Origin: Candidatus Uhrbacteria bacterium
Lineage (GTDB): Bacteria; Patescibacteriota; Patescibacteriia; UBA9934
Length of the DNA stretch: 43,641 nucleotides
Direction of reading: 5' to 3'
NCBI GenBank assembly: GCA_003453595.1
Contig: DMOG01000027.1
Span: 1-43,641 of the forward strand
The notes beneath the pieces were generated by a model that was not told where the DNA came from, did no database searches, and saw nothing but the letters and a program-made list of their open reading frames with translations. Below are positions 6,159-12,505 of the stretch, piece by piece. How positions within the stretch are numbered: position 1 is the first letter of the stretch; each line of letters begins with the position of its first letter. The position numbers and the translations under genes are program-made.

Positions 6159-6599
6159 ATGCCGAGCTTCAGGAGAGATACAATGCGTGATTGGTTATTA
6201 GAGGCAAATCGAAGGATTCTGGGGAAGAACCCTGGCAGGACAGCCATTCACAATGCTGCGTGCGAGCTGATTGATGCTCTCACGCCGTGCGTTGAGCAAC
6301 CGTCATCGTGGTTCACGGCCTTTGATACCGGGAATTCTCTATTCGAGGTGATTGGGACCACGCCGTATACTGTTATCGGCGTTGGTCGCATCGAATTGAG
6401 GAATTCGATCTGGCAGGATCACCTCAAGAGAATCAGAGAATCCAGGACCGCGTTTGCAGAGGGTCGTATCTCTGAGGACGAGGCTAGGAGAGGGATCCTT
6501 ATATTCATGGGGAGTCTCGAGTACCTTTGCAATGAGGCTAATCCTTTCGCGGATGTGCTTGCTCCACTCGTCCCGCCGTGGCATATTGGCCACTGGTAG
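6159..6599 (+). CDS. Hypothetical protein in a GC-richer cassette (146 aa)
   Basis: The product is soluble and mostly helical, with no membrane segment; the middle contains a short beta-like patch (SLFEVIGTTPYTVIGVGRIEL), then a charged helix and a Pro-rich end (LVPPWHIGHW). I do not recognise a family. The ATG at 6159 has GGAG and CGGAG upstream; an alternative ATG at 6183 also has an SD (GGAGAG). The C-ending and G-ending codons differ from neighbouring backbone genes, and the gene carries its own promoter region and terminator. This suggests transfer or an independent accessory unit. Confidence 0.65.
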   Translation: MPSFRRDTMRDWLLEANRRILGKNPGRTAIHNAACELIDALTPCVEQPSSWFTAFDTGNSLFEVIGTTPYTVIGVGRIELRNSIWQDHLKRIRESRTAFAEGRISEDEARRGILIFMGSLEYLCNEANPFADVLAPLVPPWHIGHW

Positions 6600-6620
6600 T
6601 AGGTGAATATATTGTCGCGT

Positions 6621-6638
6621 CGCGCCCGTCTGGGCGCG
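6621..6638 (+). terminator. Intrinsic terminator of the 146 aa cassette
   Basis: CGCGCCC-GTCT-GGGCGCG, a perfect 7-bp GC stem followed by TTTCGTTTT. Confidence 0.88.
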
Positions 6639-6752
6639 TTTCGTTTTAATCAAGAAACAGGCATATAGTACAAAAACATCGGGATTCCTCAGCCGTCGGA
6701 ATGTTTTTGGAATGAGCAACTTTTCATACTGGGTTTTGTCTTCTAACCCAGT

Positions 6753-6781
6753 TTGACAAAGAAAAATAGGTCTGATAATCT
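6753..6781 (+). promoter_or_regulatory. Near-consensus promoter of the small RNA candidate
   Basis: TTGACA (6753-6758), a 17-bp spacer and TAATCT (6776-6781) with an extended TGA just before the -10. This is among the strongest promoters in the window and no ORF follows it closely. A hairpin ACTGGGTT/AACCCAGT (about 6728-6752) lies immediately upstream. Confidence 0.85.
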
Positions 6782-6787
6782 CGCTTT

Positions 6788-6886
6788 ACTAAAGCCCCTT
6801 GAGTGGGCCTGGGTAGAACGGTCGTAGCGTCTCCTCCTCGCTAAGATTTGTCACTTCCCAGGTTCACTTAGGGGGTTTTTTGTTCC
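6788..6886 (+). ncRNA. Structured small RNA candidate (~95 nt)
   Basis: The predicted start is about 6788. The 5' part CCCCTTGAGTGGGCCTGGG (from 6797) pairs along about 19 positions with CCCAGGTTCACTTAGGGGG (ending near 6877), closing a domain that contains a smaller AGCG..CGCT hairpin. A TTTTTTG tract follows the closing stem, so the stem also serves as the terminator. There is no ORF with a start and SD. It does not show the SRP RNA GGAA/AGCAG motifs, the length of 6S RNA, or a riboswitch core I know. I call it an unclassified ncRNA. Confidence 0.65.
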
Positions 6887-6889
6887 ACT

Positions 6890-6977
6890 CGGTCTCTCTC
6901 TCCCCTTTTTTCTAAGGGGGAGTGGGCTGTGCCCTTCGTAGCCCAGAGGGCGAAGAAGGGAGGGGGTTGGATCTATA
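6890..6977. repeat. Dispersed palindromes of the CTCCCCCTT/AAGGGGGAG and CCCTTCGTAGC types
   Basis: CTCCCC...CTAAGGGGGAG and GCCCTTCGTAGCCC...GGGCGAAGAAGGG stand side by side. Related copies occur at 8507-8585, 10021-10102, 17460-17577, 30909-30940, 38037-38072 and 38727-38757, all intergenic. Confidence 0.75.
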
Positions 6978-7028
6978 GGCTTGGATAAGTAAATACATTC
7001 GAAATTAGCCAAGAATAGGGGCTTGCGG

Positions 7029-7057
7029 TTGACAAAATAGGCAAAATATGTTATTGT
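7029..7057 (+). promoter_or_regulatory. Promoter of the GC-rich secreted-protein cassette
   Basis: TTGACA (7029-7034), a 17-bp spacer and TATTGT (7052-7057) with an extended TGT. It leaves a leader of nearly 190 nt before the ATG at 7252, which turns from AT-rich to GC-rich along its length. Confidence 0.75.
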
Positions 7058-7251
7058 TATGCGTTCATCAATTGTGGCAGATCGTGCCAGCTTTTGTATG
7101 ACTGTTCTATAAAAATAGGTTATTACAAGTTTTTGGGTGAATTGGCTATGTGTCCACCCGCATCCCCTCCACGCGAGCGCGATGCATGGTCAATCTACCC
7201 AAAAACCAACCCCACCCCCACCGGCCCCAAAAGGGCCAGATAGGAGACACC

Positions 7252-8235
7252 ATGAGCAACAGCTCTGTGGTTCGTGTCCTGGTGGCCCTGGTCCTCGTGG
7301 CCATGGGCCTTGTGTCCACCCCCAACACGGCGTGGGCCAAGTCCACGCCCGTCGTCCGGACCTCGGCCGACACCGGCGGCGCCACTTCCATGGACCCCCG
7401 TCCCACCTTCAACCGCCAGGACATCCTGGCACTCCAGGGGCGCGCAAGCGCCCTGGAGACGAAGGTCTCTGACCTGGACACGCGCGTGAGCGCGATCCGG
7501 GTGCCCTCGACCAAGCAGATCAAGGTGGACATCCACGATCTGCAGGTGCGCATCGACGCTGCCGAGACCGCCCTCAAGGGCAAGGTCTCCCAGGCCGACT
7601 TCGACGCCGCGGTGCTCCGCATCACGGCGGTCGAGGACGCCCTCCCCAACATCCGCGAACGCCTCACCCGCCTGGAGGAGCGGGTGGACCAGCTCGAGAC
7701 CGACATGCGCGCCGAGCAGGCTGAGCCCAAGGCCGGCCTGCTGATGGGCATCGACTGCATGGCGGTCGGGCACGACAGCGTGTCCGACCTGGGCGTCAAG
7801 CGCTTCGGCGCCGGGTGTGGGTTCAACAGCGGGGTCGTGGTGGAGACGGCTTCGGCCGGCCTTCTCCTCGACGGCGGGGTCGACTGGATCGCCAGCGGCC
7901 TCGGTGGTACCCACTGGCACGGGTCGGGCCTCGGCCTGATCCGTCGGGCCGGAAAGCCCGCCATCGGCCTCGGGCTGATGGGCCAGACGACCCTCCTCGG
8001 AGAGTCGGGTGACACCTACTACCACAGCTGGGGCCTCGGACCGGAGGCGAGGATCCTCATCCAGTCGCAGCGGCTGGGTGAGAACAAGGTCTTCTCCTTG
8101 CTTTCCTTCCGCGTCGCCGCGCCCTTTGGGCCGGTGTTCACGGAGGGCGAGCAGAGCGCCAAGTTCCGGCCCAGCCTCGAGTTGGGCTTCGGCCTCGAGG
8201 CGAAGCTCGGCGGCCGTGGCCCCCGCCGGCGGTAA
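7252..8235 (+). CDS. Secreted coiled-coil protein with beta-rich C-terminal domain, very GC-rich
   Basis: The 327 aa product begins with a signal peptide (residues 1-30, hydrophobic VVRVLVALVLVAMGLV, then a TAWA-type cleavage site). Residues about 60-160 form a coiled coil (LEERVDQLETDMRAEQAE and similar heptads). Residues about 165-320 are Gly-rich alternating strands (GLLLDGGVDW, GLGLIRRAGKPAIGLGLMG, FRPSLELGFGLEAKLGG) like a small beta-barrel or beta-sandwich. ATG 7252 was chosen for its SD (TAGGAGACACC) and the signal peptide; the upstream ATG 7150 gives an implausible Pro/His-rich extension. A sample of 60 bases (7381-7440) has 40 G or C, far above neighbours. A long antisense frame is a shadow. 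No family is assigned. Confidence 0.8.
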   Translation: MSNSSVVRVLVALVLVAMGLVSTPNTAWAKSTPVVRTSADTGGATSMDPRPTFNRQDILALQGRASALETKVSDLDTRVSAIRVPSTKQIKVDIHDLQVRIDAAETALKGKVSQADFDAAVLRITAVEDALPNIRERLTRLEERVDQLETDMRAEQAEPKAGLLMGIDCMAVGHDSVSDLGVKRFGAGCGFNSGVVVETASAGLLLDGGVDWIASGLGGTHWHGSGLGLIRRAGKPAIGLGLMGQTTLLGESGDTYYHSWGLGPEARILIQSQRLGENKVFSLLSFRVAAPFGPVFTEGEQSAKFRPSLELGFGLEAKLGGRGPRRR

Positions 8236-8303
8236 CAACCTCACCTCGGCGAGTGTGAATGGTCCAACCCCATCGCACTCGCCAATCGTTTCCCACCCCT
8301 TAC

Positions 8304-8323
8304 CCCCCAGATTCGTCTGGGGG
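8304..8323 (+). terminator. Intrinsic terminator of the secreted-protein cassette
   Basis: CCCCCAGA-TTCG-TCTGGGGG, an 8-bp stem with a stable TTCG tetraloop, followed by TGTTCGCTTTT. Confidence 0.85.
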
Positions 8324-8369
8324 TGTTCGCTTTTGACGGCTTTTTATATATTTGTATTCCATATGCCGT

Positions 8370-8585
8370 CATTCCGAGCGACCGAGCGTTTACGCGAGGA
8401 GTCGAGGAGTGCATTTCCCATCCCGACGATAGGAGGGATCTTCTTGAGAAGATAAGCAAGGGTTAAAAAGGTAATTAAACATAAAAGACCCGTGGGTCTT
8501 TTATGATAGGCAACCACCCCCGCCCTTCGCTCTGCAGAGCTTCGGAGCGGCACAGCCGACCCCTCCTTGGGAAGGAGGGGAGGCC
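8370..8585. repeat. Cluster of three dispersed repeat types
   Basis: In order: a GTCATTCCGAGCG...GAGGAGTCGAGG motif (8370-8410); the CCCATCCCGACGATAGGAGG and ATCTTCTTGAGAAG element (8417-8451), shared with 19587-20010, 30963-31025 and 33831-33858; and an AACCACCCCC...CCCCTCCTT-GGG-AAGGAGGGG element (8511-8581). The gap between the secreted protein and the PEGA gene holds no ORF that I can support. Confidence 0.75.
8480..8505. terminator. Bidirectional terminator-like palindrome
   Basis: CATAAAAGACCC-GT-GGGTCTTTTATG is a perfect 12-bp stem with a 2-base loop. It lies between the plus-strand cassette and the minus-strand PEGA gene, and both strands present T-rich 3' arms. Confidence 0.65.
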
Positions 8586-8589
8586 TAGG

Positions 8590-9927
8590 TTAAAACCCCT
8601 CAATCAATTTTGCTATTTCTAAACTATAAACTCCGTAGGCTCCGTTTTGTTGGCCGTAAAAATATATGTTTCTTCCATCCTTGGAGATCCACAAAGTTTG
8701 AATATCAGCATTTTCCAAAAGCGTTGTGACAAATCTTTGTTTGGCCTGTGCATAGGTTTCATACGCGCGAAGCGCATCATCTTGCACAAATACGATATTT
8801 GACTGCGGATGCCAGGTGACTGTTTTTATTTGAGTGCTTTGCCTGGTGATCAGCTCAGTGATGTGTGAAGACGCATCATAAACTGAAAGTTCAAATCCAT
8901 CTGTAAATACCAGTCGATCAGATTGCGGGTCCCAATCATAAGTATCAACCTCACGCTCCAAAAGAATTGGTTGGTCTTGATGAATTTGAATTAAATAGAG
9001 TCGGCCACGCGTGTCTGTCAAAATTAAGTAAGTCCCATCTCGTTCTTCGATTGTGTATGTACCTTTTGGCAACAAAGCCAAAGTTTCTTTTTCATTATCA
9101 ACATACTGAGCAATCTCTGTGTAATCTGATCCAGAAATCAATCTCAAAACACTAGCATCAAGCAGAACTGAAGTTTCATCAGTCTGGGCAAATGATTTTA
9201 TTAATCCAGCTTGTAGATCAATCTGCACCAGTCCGTCTTCTGTGGTTAGAGCAATGAGTGCATCAGAACTTGGATTCCATTCCAGGCCAATAATGTCTTC
9301 ATTCACTGGGAGCGAAACAGCTGTGGCATCGTTTTTGTAAATGGCTACTGTGTTAGCGTCAATATCAAAGGCAGAAAGATATGTTCCAGCAGCCGACCAA
9401 GCAAGTTCAAGATTTTTTTGATCGCTAGCAATTTGTTGATTCAAGAGTGTGTGTGAATTTTCTTTGGGACGATAAAGCCAAATTTCTTGCCAACCACCCT
9501 CGCGGGTTGCATAGGCGATTGTGTCGCCCTGTGGATTTACTGAGATAACATCAGTCTCTTTATCAAACAAAAGCTGTGCTTCTGAGTCTAAGAAAAGTTG
9601 AATGTTTTGTAATTGTTTGGTTTGTCCACTTTTGATTTCAACCTCACCGGTCCAAGAGTGGTATCCGTCTTTACGCAATTCAATACCATAGGTTCCAGGC
9701 AAAATTCGCTTGAGAACTTCAGGAGTTTTGGCGCCAGCATATTGGCTGTCCAAATATATCTCTGCACTACGCGGGCTAGTGGTGATTGATAAAACTCCAG
9801 TTCGAGTAACTAGTCCACTAGAAATGCTATATCTGTATCCAGCAGTATAAAGCACCAAAAGTGGGGCAGTGATGAAGAATATCATTACAAAAGTCCAAAA
9901 TATGACTCGTCTGATCCAAATAGGCAT
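8590..9927 (-). CDS. Membrane-anchored PEGA-domain protein with beta-propeller-like repeats
   Basis: The 445 aa product has an N-terminal transmembrane helix (residues about 8-28). A PEGA domain follows (about 42-112; 'GVLSITTSPRSAEIYLDSQY', 'ILPGTYGIELRKDGYHSW'). Then come WD40/TolB-like strands with repeated W-P or W-D-P-Q-S motifs (LEWNPSSDALIAL, YDWDPQSDRLVFT, VTWHPQSNIVFV). Such proteins sit on the outer face of the membrane and probably bind surface polymers or partners. The gene stands alone on the minus strand. A TATAAT (9942-9937) 9 nt before the ATG predicts a leaderless or near-leaderless mRNA. Confidence 0.85.
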   Translation of the reverse strand: MPIWIRRVIFWTFVMIFFITAPLLVLYTAGYRYSISSGLVTRTGVLSITTSPRSAEIYLDSQYAGAKTPEVLKRILPGTYGIELRKDGYHSWTGEVEIKSGQTKQLQNIQLFLDSEAQLLFDKETDVISVNPQGDTIAYATREGGWQEIWLYRPKENSHTLLNQQIASDQKNLELAWSAAGTYLSAFDIDANTVAIYKNDATAVSLPVNEDIIGLEWNPSSDALIALTTEDGLVQIDLQAGLIKSFAQTDETSVLLDASVLRLISGSDYTEIAQYVDNEKETLALLPKGTYTIEERDGTYLILTDTRGRLYLIQIHQDQPILLEREVDTYDWDPQSDRLVFTDGFELSVYDASSHITELITRQSTQIKTVTWHPQSNIVFVQDDALRAYETYAQAKQRFVTTLLENADIQTLWISKDGRNIYFYGQQNGAYGVYSLEIAKLIEGF

Positions 9928-9944
9928 AGTGGGGGTATTATAAA

Positions 9945-10102
9945 GTAGAAAGTGAAAAGTAGAAAGTGGAAGGTAGAATGTAGAAAGTAGATAGGGCGCG
10001 GGCTATAGAATCCGGAATAACCACCCCCAACCCCTCCTTAAAAAGGAGGGGAGATTGGGACTCGGTCTCTCCCCCTTTCACAAGGGGGAGTGGGAGGGGG
10101 TT
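9945..10102. repeat. AAAGTAGAAAGT tandem tract plus CCCCTCCTT palindromes
   Basis: From 9945 to 9990 short units of the form GTAGAAAGT repeat with small changes. From 10021 CCCCTCCTTAAAAAGGAGGGG and CTCCCCCTTTCACAAGGGGGAG follow. The tandem type recurs at 37258-37310 and 40910-41027. It lies between the divergent PEGA and S41 genes. Confidence 0.75.
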
Positions 10103-10153
10103 AATTTAGTTTCCATAACATTTGTTCTTCTTTCTCTCATTTCTCATCTGCGC

Positions 10154-10159
10154 TATAAT
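10154..10159 (+). promoter_or_regulatory. -10 box of the S41 protease gene
   Basis: TATAAT ends 10 nt before the ATG at 10170, which predicts a leader of about 3-4 nt and no Shine-Dalgarno. Confidence 0.65.
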
Positions 10160-10169
10160 ACCCATTGTT

Positions 10170-11411
10170 ATGAAAATAGATTTGACAAGTATAAAGGCGC
10201 GCGTTTTTCGTGGGCAAACACTGATTTTTGTTTTTTGTGCGATCATACTTTTTTCTGCCGGATGGCTAATTAAAGGATCAGTTGACACACCAAGCAATCA
10301 ATCAGAGTCAGAAGGTGAAGTTACAAATCAATATCGATTCTATGATGGGGTTGAAGATGATGTTAGCTTCCAGCAATTTTGGCAGGTTTGGGATTTAGTG
10401 CACGAGCTTTACTTGCGTCAGCCACTTTCAGAAAAAGATCTTTTTTATGGTGCAATCTCGGGCATGGTTGGCGCACTTGACGATCCATACTCTGTTTACT
10501 TTGATCCAAAAGACGCAGCTGCATTTAATGAAGAACTTGAAGGTCAGTATTCAGGCATAGGAGCAGAAATTGGCAAAGAAGAAGATTACATTATTGTCGT
10601 TGCTCCTTTAGCTGGTAGTCCAGCCGAAGCTGCCGGGCTAATGTCGGGAGACTATATCGTGGCTGTTGATGGGGAAGATGTTATTGGCGCAACAGTTGAT
10701 TATGCGGTTAGTATTATTCGCGGGCAGGCAGACACAGAAGTTGTGTTAACAATTGTGCGCGATGGATTTGATTCAACTATTGAAGTTCCAATCACGCGTG
10801 GTGATATAAAAATCAACAGTGTTGAATGGGAAATGCGTGACGACGGCATTATGTATATTAAGTTGTCGATTTTTAATGAAGACACCACATCATTGTTCCG
10901 TCAGGCAGCTCAGGAGATTCTAACCAAAGATGCAAAAGGAATTATTTTAGACCTTCGCAATGATCCGGGTGGACTTTTAACAGAAGCAATTAATGTGGCA
11001 GGATTTTGGATTTATAATAGTACAGTTGTTGAGCAACGCATTGGTAGTGAAATCGAGTCCTATTCTGCGAATGGACAAGCTTGGCTGTCGGACATTCCAA
11101 CGGTTGTTTTGGTGGATGGTGGGTCAGCATCAGCGTCAGAGATTTTAGCCGGCGCATTACAGGATTATCATCTCGCAACTTTAATTGGTGAGCAGACATT
11201 TGGTAAAGGATCAGTGCAGGATTATTATGAATTTGATGATGGCTCAGCATTAAAGGTCACAACAGCAGAATGGCTAACCCCTTTGGGCAGATCAATTGAT
11301 AAGGTTGGCATAACCCCAGACATCATTGTTGAATATACCACTGAAGATTATGAATCAGGAGCAACACCACAACTCGACGCGGCAGTCAGTCAGCTCAAGA
11401 AAAACTGGTAG
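10170..11411 (+). CDS. S41 family C-terminal processing peptidase
   Basis: The 413 aa product has an N-terminal membrane anchor (about residues 16-35), an N-terminal helical region with 'GALDDPYSVYFDPKDAAAF', a PDZ domain (about 125-190; GIGAEIG...APLAGSPAEAAGLMSGDYIVAVDG) and an S41 protease domain. The catalytic dyad is visible: Ser321 in GGSASASEI and Lys346 in TFGKGSVQ. Such enzymes trim C-termini of envelope proteins outside the cytoplasmic membrane. An in-frame ATG 48 bases upstream precedes the -10 box and was rejected. The Nudix gene overlaps its 3' end. Confidence 0.95.
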   Translation: MKIDLTSIKARVFRGQTLIFVFCAIILFSAGWLIKGSVDTPSNQSESEGEVTNQYRFYDGVEDDVSFQQFWQVWDLVHELYLRQPLSEKDLFYGAISGMVGALDDPYSVYFDPKDAAAFNEELEGQYSGIGAEIGKEEDYIIVVAPLAGSPAEAAGLMSGDYIVAVDGEDVIGATVDYAVSIIRGQADTEVVLTIVRDGFDSTIEVPITRGDIKINSVEWEMRDDGIMYIKLSIFNEDTTSLFRQAAQEILTKDAKGIILDLRNDPGGLLTEAINVAGFWIYNSTVVEQRIGSEIESYSANGQAWLSDIPTVVLVDGGSASASEILAGALQDYHLATLIGEQTFGKGSVQDYYEFDDGSALKVTTAEWLTPLGRSIDKVGITPDIIVEYTTEDYESGATPQLDAAVSQLKKNW

Positions 11412-11904
11412 TTTAGAAAAACATCGTACAGAAGTTTCTGCTGGCGGCCTAATATATAAAAGAACCAATCAAGGTGTCTTGTTTGCGATGCAAAAAGACT
11501 CATATGGTTATTGGACTTTTCCCAAAGGTCATGTTCGTAAAGGCGAGTCATACAAACAAACAGCTATCAGAGAGATTAAGGAAGAGCTTGGTTTGGATAA
11601 GCTTCAATTTAGAAAGCCATTGGGAACGATTGATATCTGGTTTCGAGATAGGTTTGTTTTTAAAGGCAAACTTGTTAAAAAGTTCATTCATTACTTTTTA
11701 TTTGAAGCAGGTGTTGATGCTGTACTTGTGCCCTTGCAATCAACTAAAAAAGGTGAGCAGATTAAGGAGGCGGCATGGATTCCAATTAAAGATGTTCAGG
11801 AATTATCAGGCTATGATGATTTAAATCCAATTGTACATAAAGCTTTACAATATTTTGAAAAACCAAAGCATGTACGCAGGCGCGTTGGTTATTCACGCAA
11901 ATAG
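11350..11904 (+). CDS. Nudix hydrolase
   Basis: A complete Nudix box is present: GHVRKGESYKQTAIREI followed by KEELGL, fitting Gx5Ex7REUxEExGU. Nudix enzymes hydrolyse nucleoside diphosphates linked to another group; the layout (a 'YGYWTFPKGHV' lead-in) resembles diadenosine-polyphosphate or NTP-cleaning members, but substrate cannot be read from sequence. The start is uncertain. ATG 11350 gives 184 aa and overlaps the S41 gene by 62 bases; ATG 11326 is also in frame. The conserved fold starts only at 'EVSAGGLIYK', just past the S41 stop, so the real start could be a non-ATG codon closer to it. Confidence 0.88.
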   Translation: MNQEQHHNSTRQSVSSRKTGSLEKHRTEVSAGGLIYKRTNQGVLFAMQKDSYGYWTFPKGHVRKGESYKQTAIREIKEELGLDKLQFRKPLGTIDIWFRDRFVFKGKLVKKFIHYFLFEAGVDAVLVPLQSTKKGEQIKEAAWIPIKDVQELSGYDDLNPIVHKALQYFEKPKHVRRRVGYSRK

Positions 11905-11906
11905 CT

Positions 11907-11935
11907 TTGACGCTTTTTATTCAATTTACTAAAAT
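11907..11935 (+). promoter_or_regulatory. Promoter of rplI
   Basis: TTGACG (11907-11912), a 17-bp spacer and TAAAAT (11930-11935). The -10 ends 8 nt before the ATG, so the mRNA should be leaderless or nearly so. Confidence 0.75.
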
Positions 11936-11943
11936 ATACTGGT

Positions 11944-12381
11944 ATGAAAATTATATTACTTGAGGATGTTAAAACCATTGGCATGAAAGGAGATGTAAAA
12001 GAAGTACAGGAGGGATATGCTCGTAATTTTCTGTTCCCACAACATTTAGCTGTTGAAGCCACTGAGCATTCAATTCGTCAGCAGGATGAAAAAAAGAAAG
12101 CGGCAACTGCCAGAGAAAAGAAACAGGAAAAAATGGATAAACTGGCTGTTTCAAAAGTTGATGGAGTTGAAGTTGTTATTAGCGCCAAAGCAGACAAGGG
12201 GAAGCTTTATGCAGCAGTTACTGCCAAGGATGTGTCAGAAGGACTTAAAGAGCAAGGATTTAAGATTGACCCAGACGATATAGAATTTGCTTCAACAAAA
12301 GAAACAGGTAGCTATGAAGCAATAGTTTCCAAAGGAGACTATGAATCAGGAATCACTGTCATTATCGAAGCAAAGGAATAA
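11944..12381 (+). CDS. rplI: 50S ribosomal protein L9
   Basis: The 145 aa product has the two-domain L9 form: an N-terminal RNA-binding domain (MKIILLEDVKTIGMKGDVKE, VQEGYARNFLFPQHLAVEAT), a long charged connecting helix (residues about 45-75) and a C-terminal domain with GKLYAAVTAKDVSEGLKEQG. The family signature G-x2-[GN]-x4-V-x2-G-[FY]-x2-N-[FY]-L is met by GMKGDVKEVQEGYARNFL. It sits on the large subunit and helps hold reading frame. It is transcribed from its own promoter and followed by a hairpin terminator. Confidence 0.97.
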   Translation: MKIILLEDVKTIGMKGDVKEVQEGYARNFLFPQHLAVEATEHSIRQQDEKKKAATAREKKQEKMDKLAVSKVDGVEVVISAKADKGKLYAAVTAKDVSEGLKEQGFKIDPDDIEFASTKETGSYEAIVSKGDYESGITVIIEAKE

Positions 12382-12392
12382 ATAAAGAATAG

Positions 12393-12416
12393 CCGGCCCT
12401 CGCGGGTCGGTTCTTG
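12393..12416 (+). terminator. Intrinsic terminator after rplI
   Basis: CCGGCCC-TCGC-GGGTCGG (one G-U) followed by TTCTTGATTT. Confidence 0.65.
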
Positions 12417-12420
12417 ATTT

Positions 12421-12495
12421 AAAGGTGATTAGAGGTGATAAGGGGCAGAAAAAGATACCTGCAAAATCTCTAATAACCTCTAACAACCTCTAATC
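12421..12495. repeat. GATTAGAGGT inverted repeat before pyrG
   Basis: GATTAGAGGT (12427-12436) and its exact complement ACCTCTAATC (12486-12495) bracket several further AACCTCTAA units. This is the same family as 4576-4641. It ends 10 bases before the pyrG ATG, which has a pyrimidine tract (CCCTTTCCCCT) where an SD would normally be. Confidence 0.65.
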
Positions 12496-12505
12496 CCTTT
12501 CCCCT

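Noticed and set aside
6339..6719. 126 aa minus-strand frame
   Set aside because: Antisense to the 146 aa gene and runs through its terminator; no promoter or SD on that strand.
7195..8244. Long minus-strand frames (up to 349 aa) across the GC-rich gene
   Set aside because: High GC opens antisense frames. The plus-strand frame has the promoter, SD, signal peptide and terminator; the minus frames have Ala/Gly/His-rich low-complexity products and no start signals.
5591..8340. Prophage or insertion sequence
   Set aside because: No transposase, integrase, structural phage gene or terminal repeats with target duplication were found around the GC-rich cassettes.
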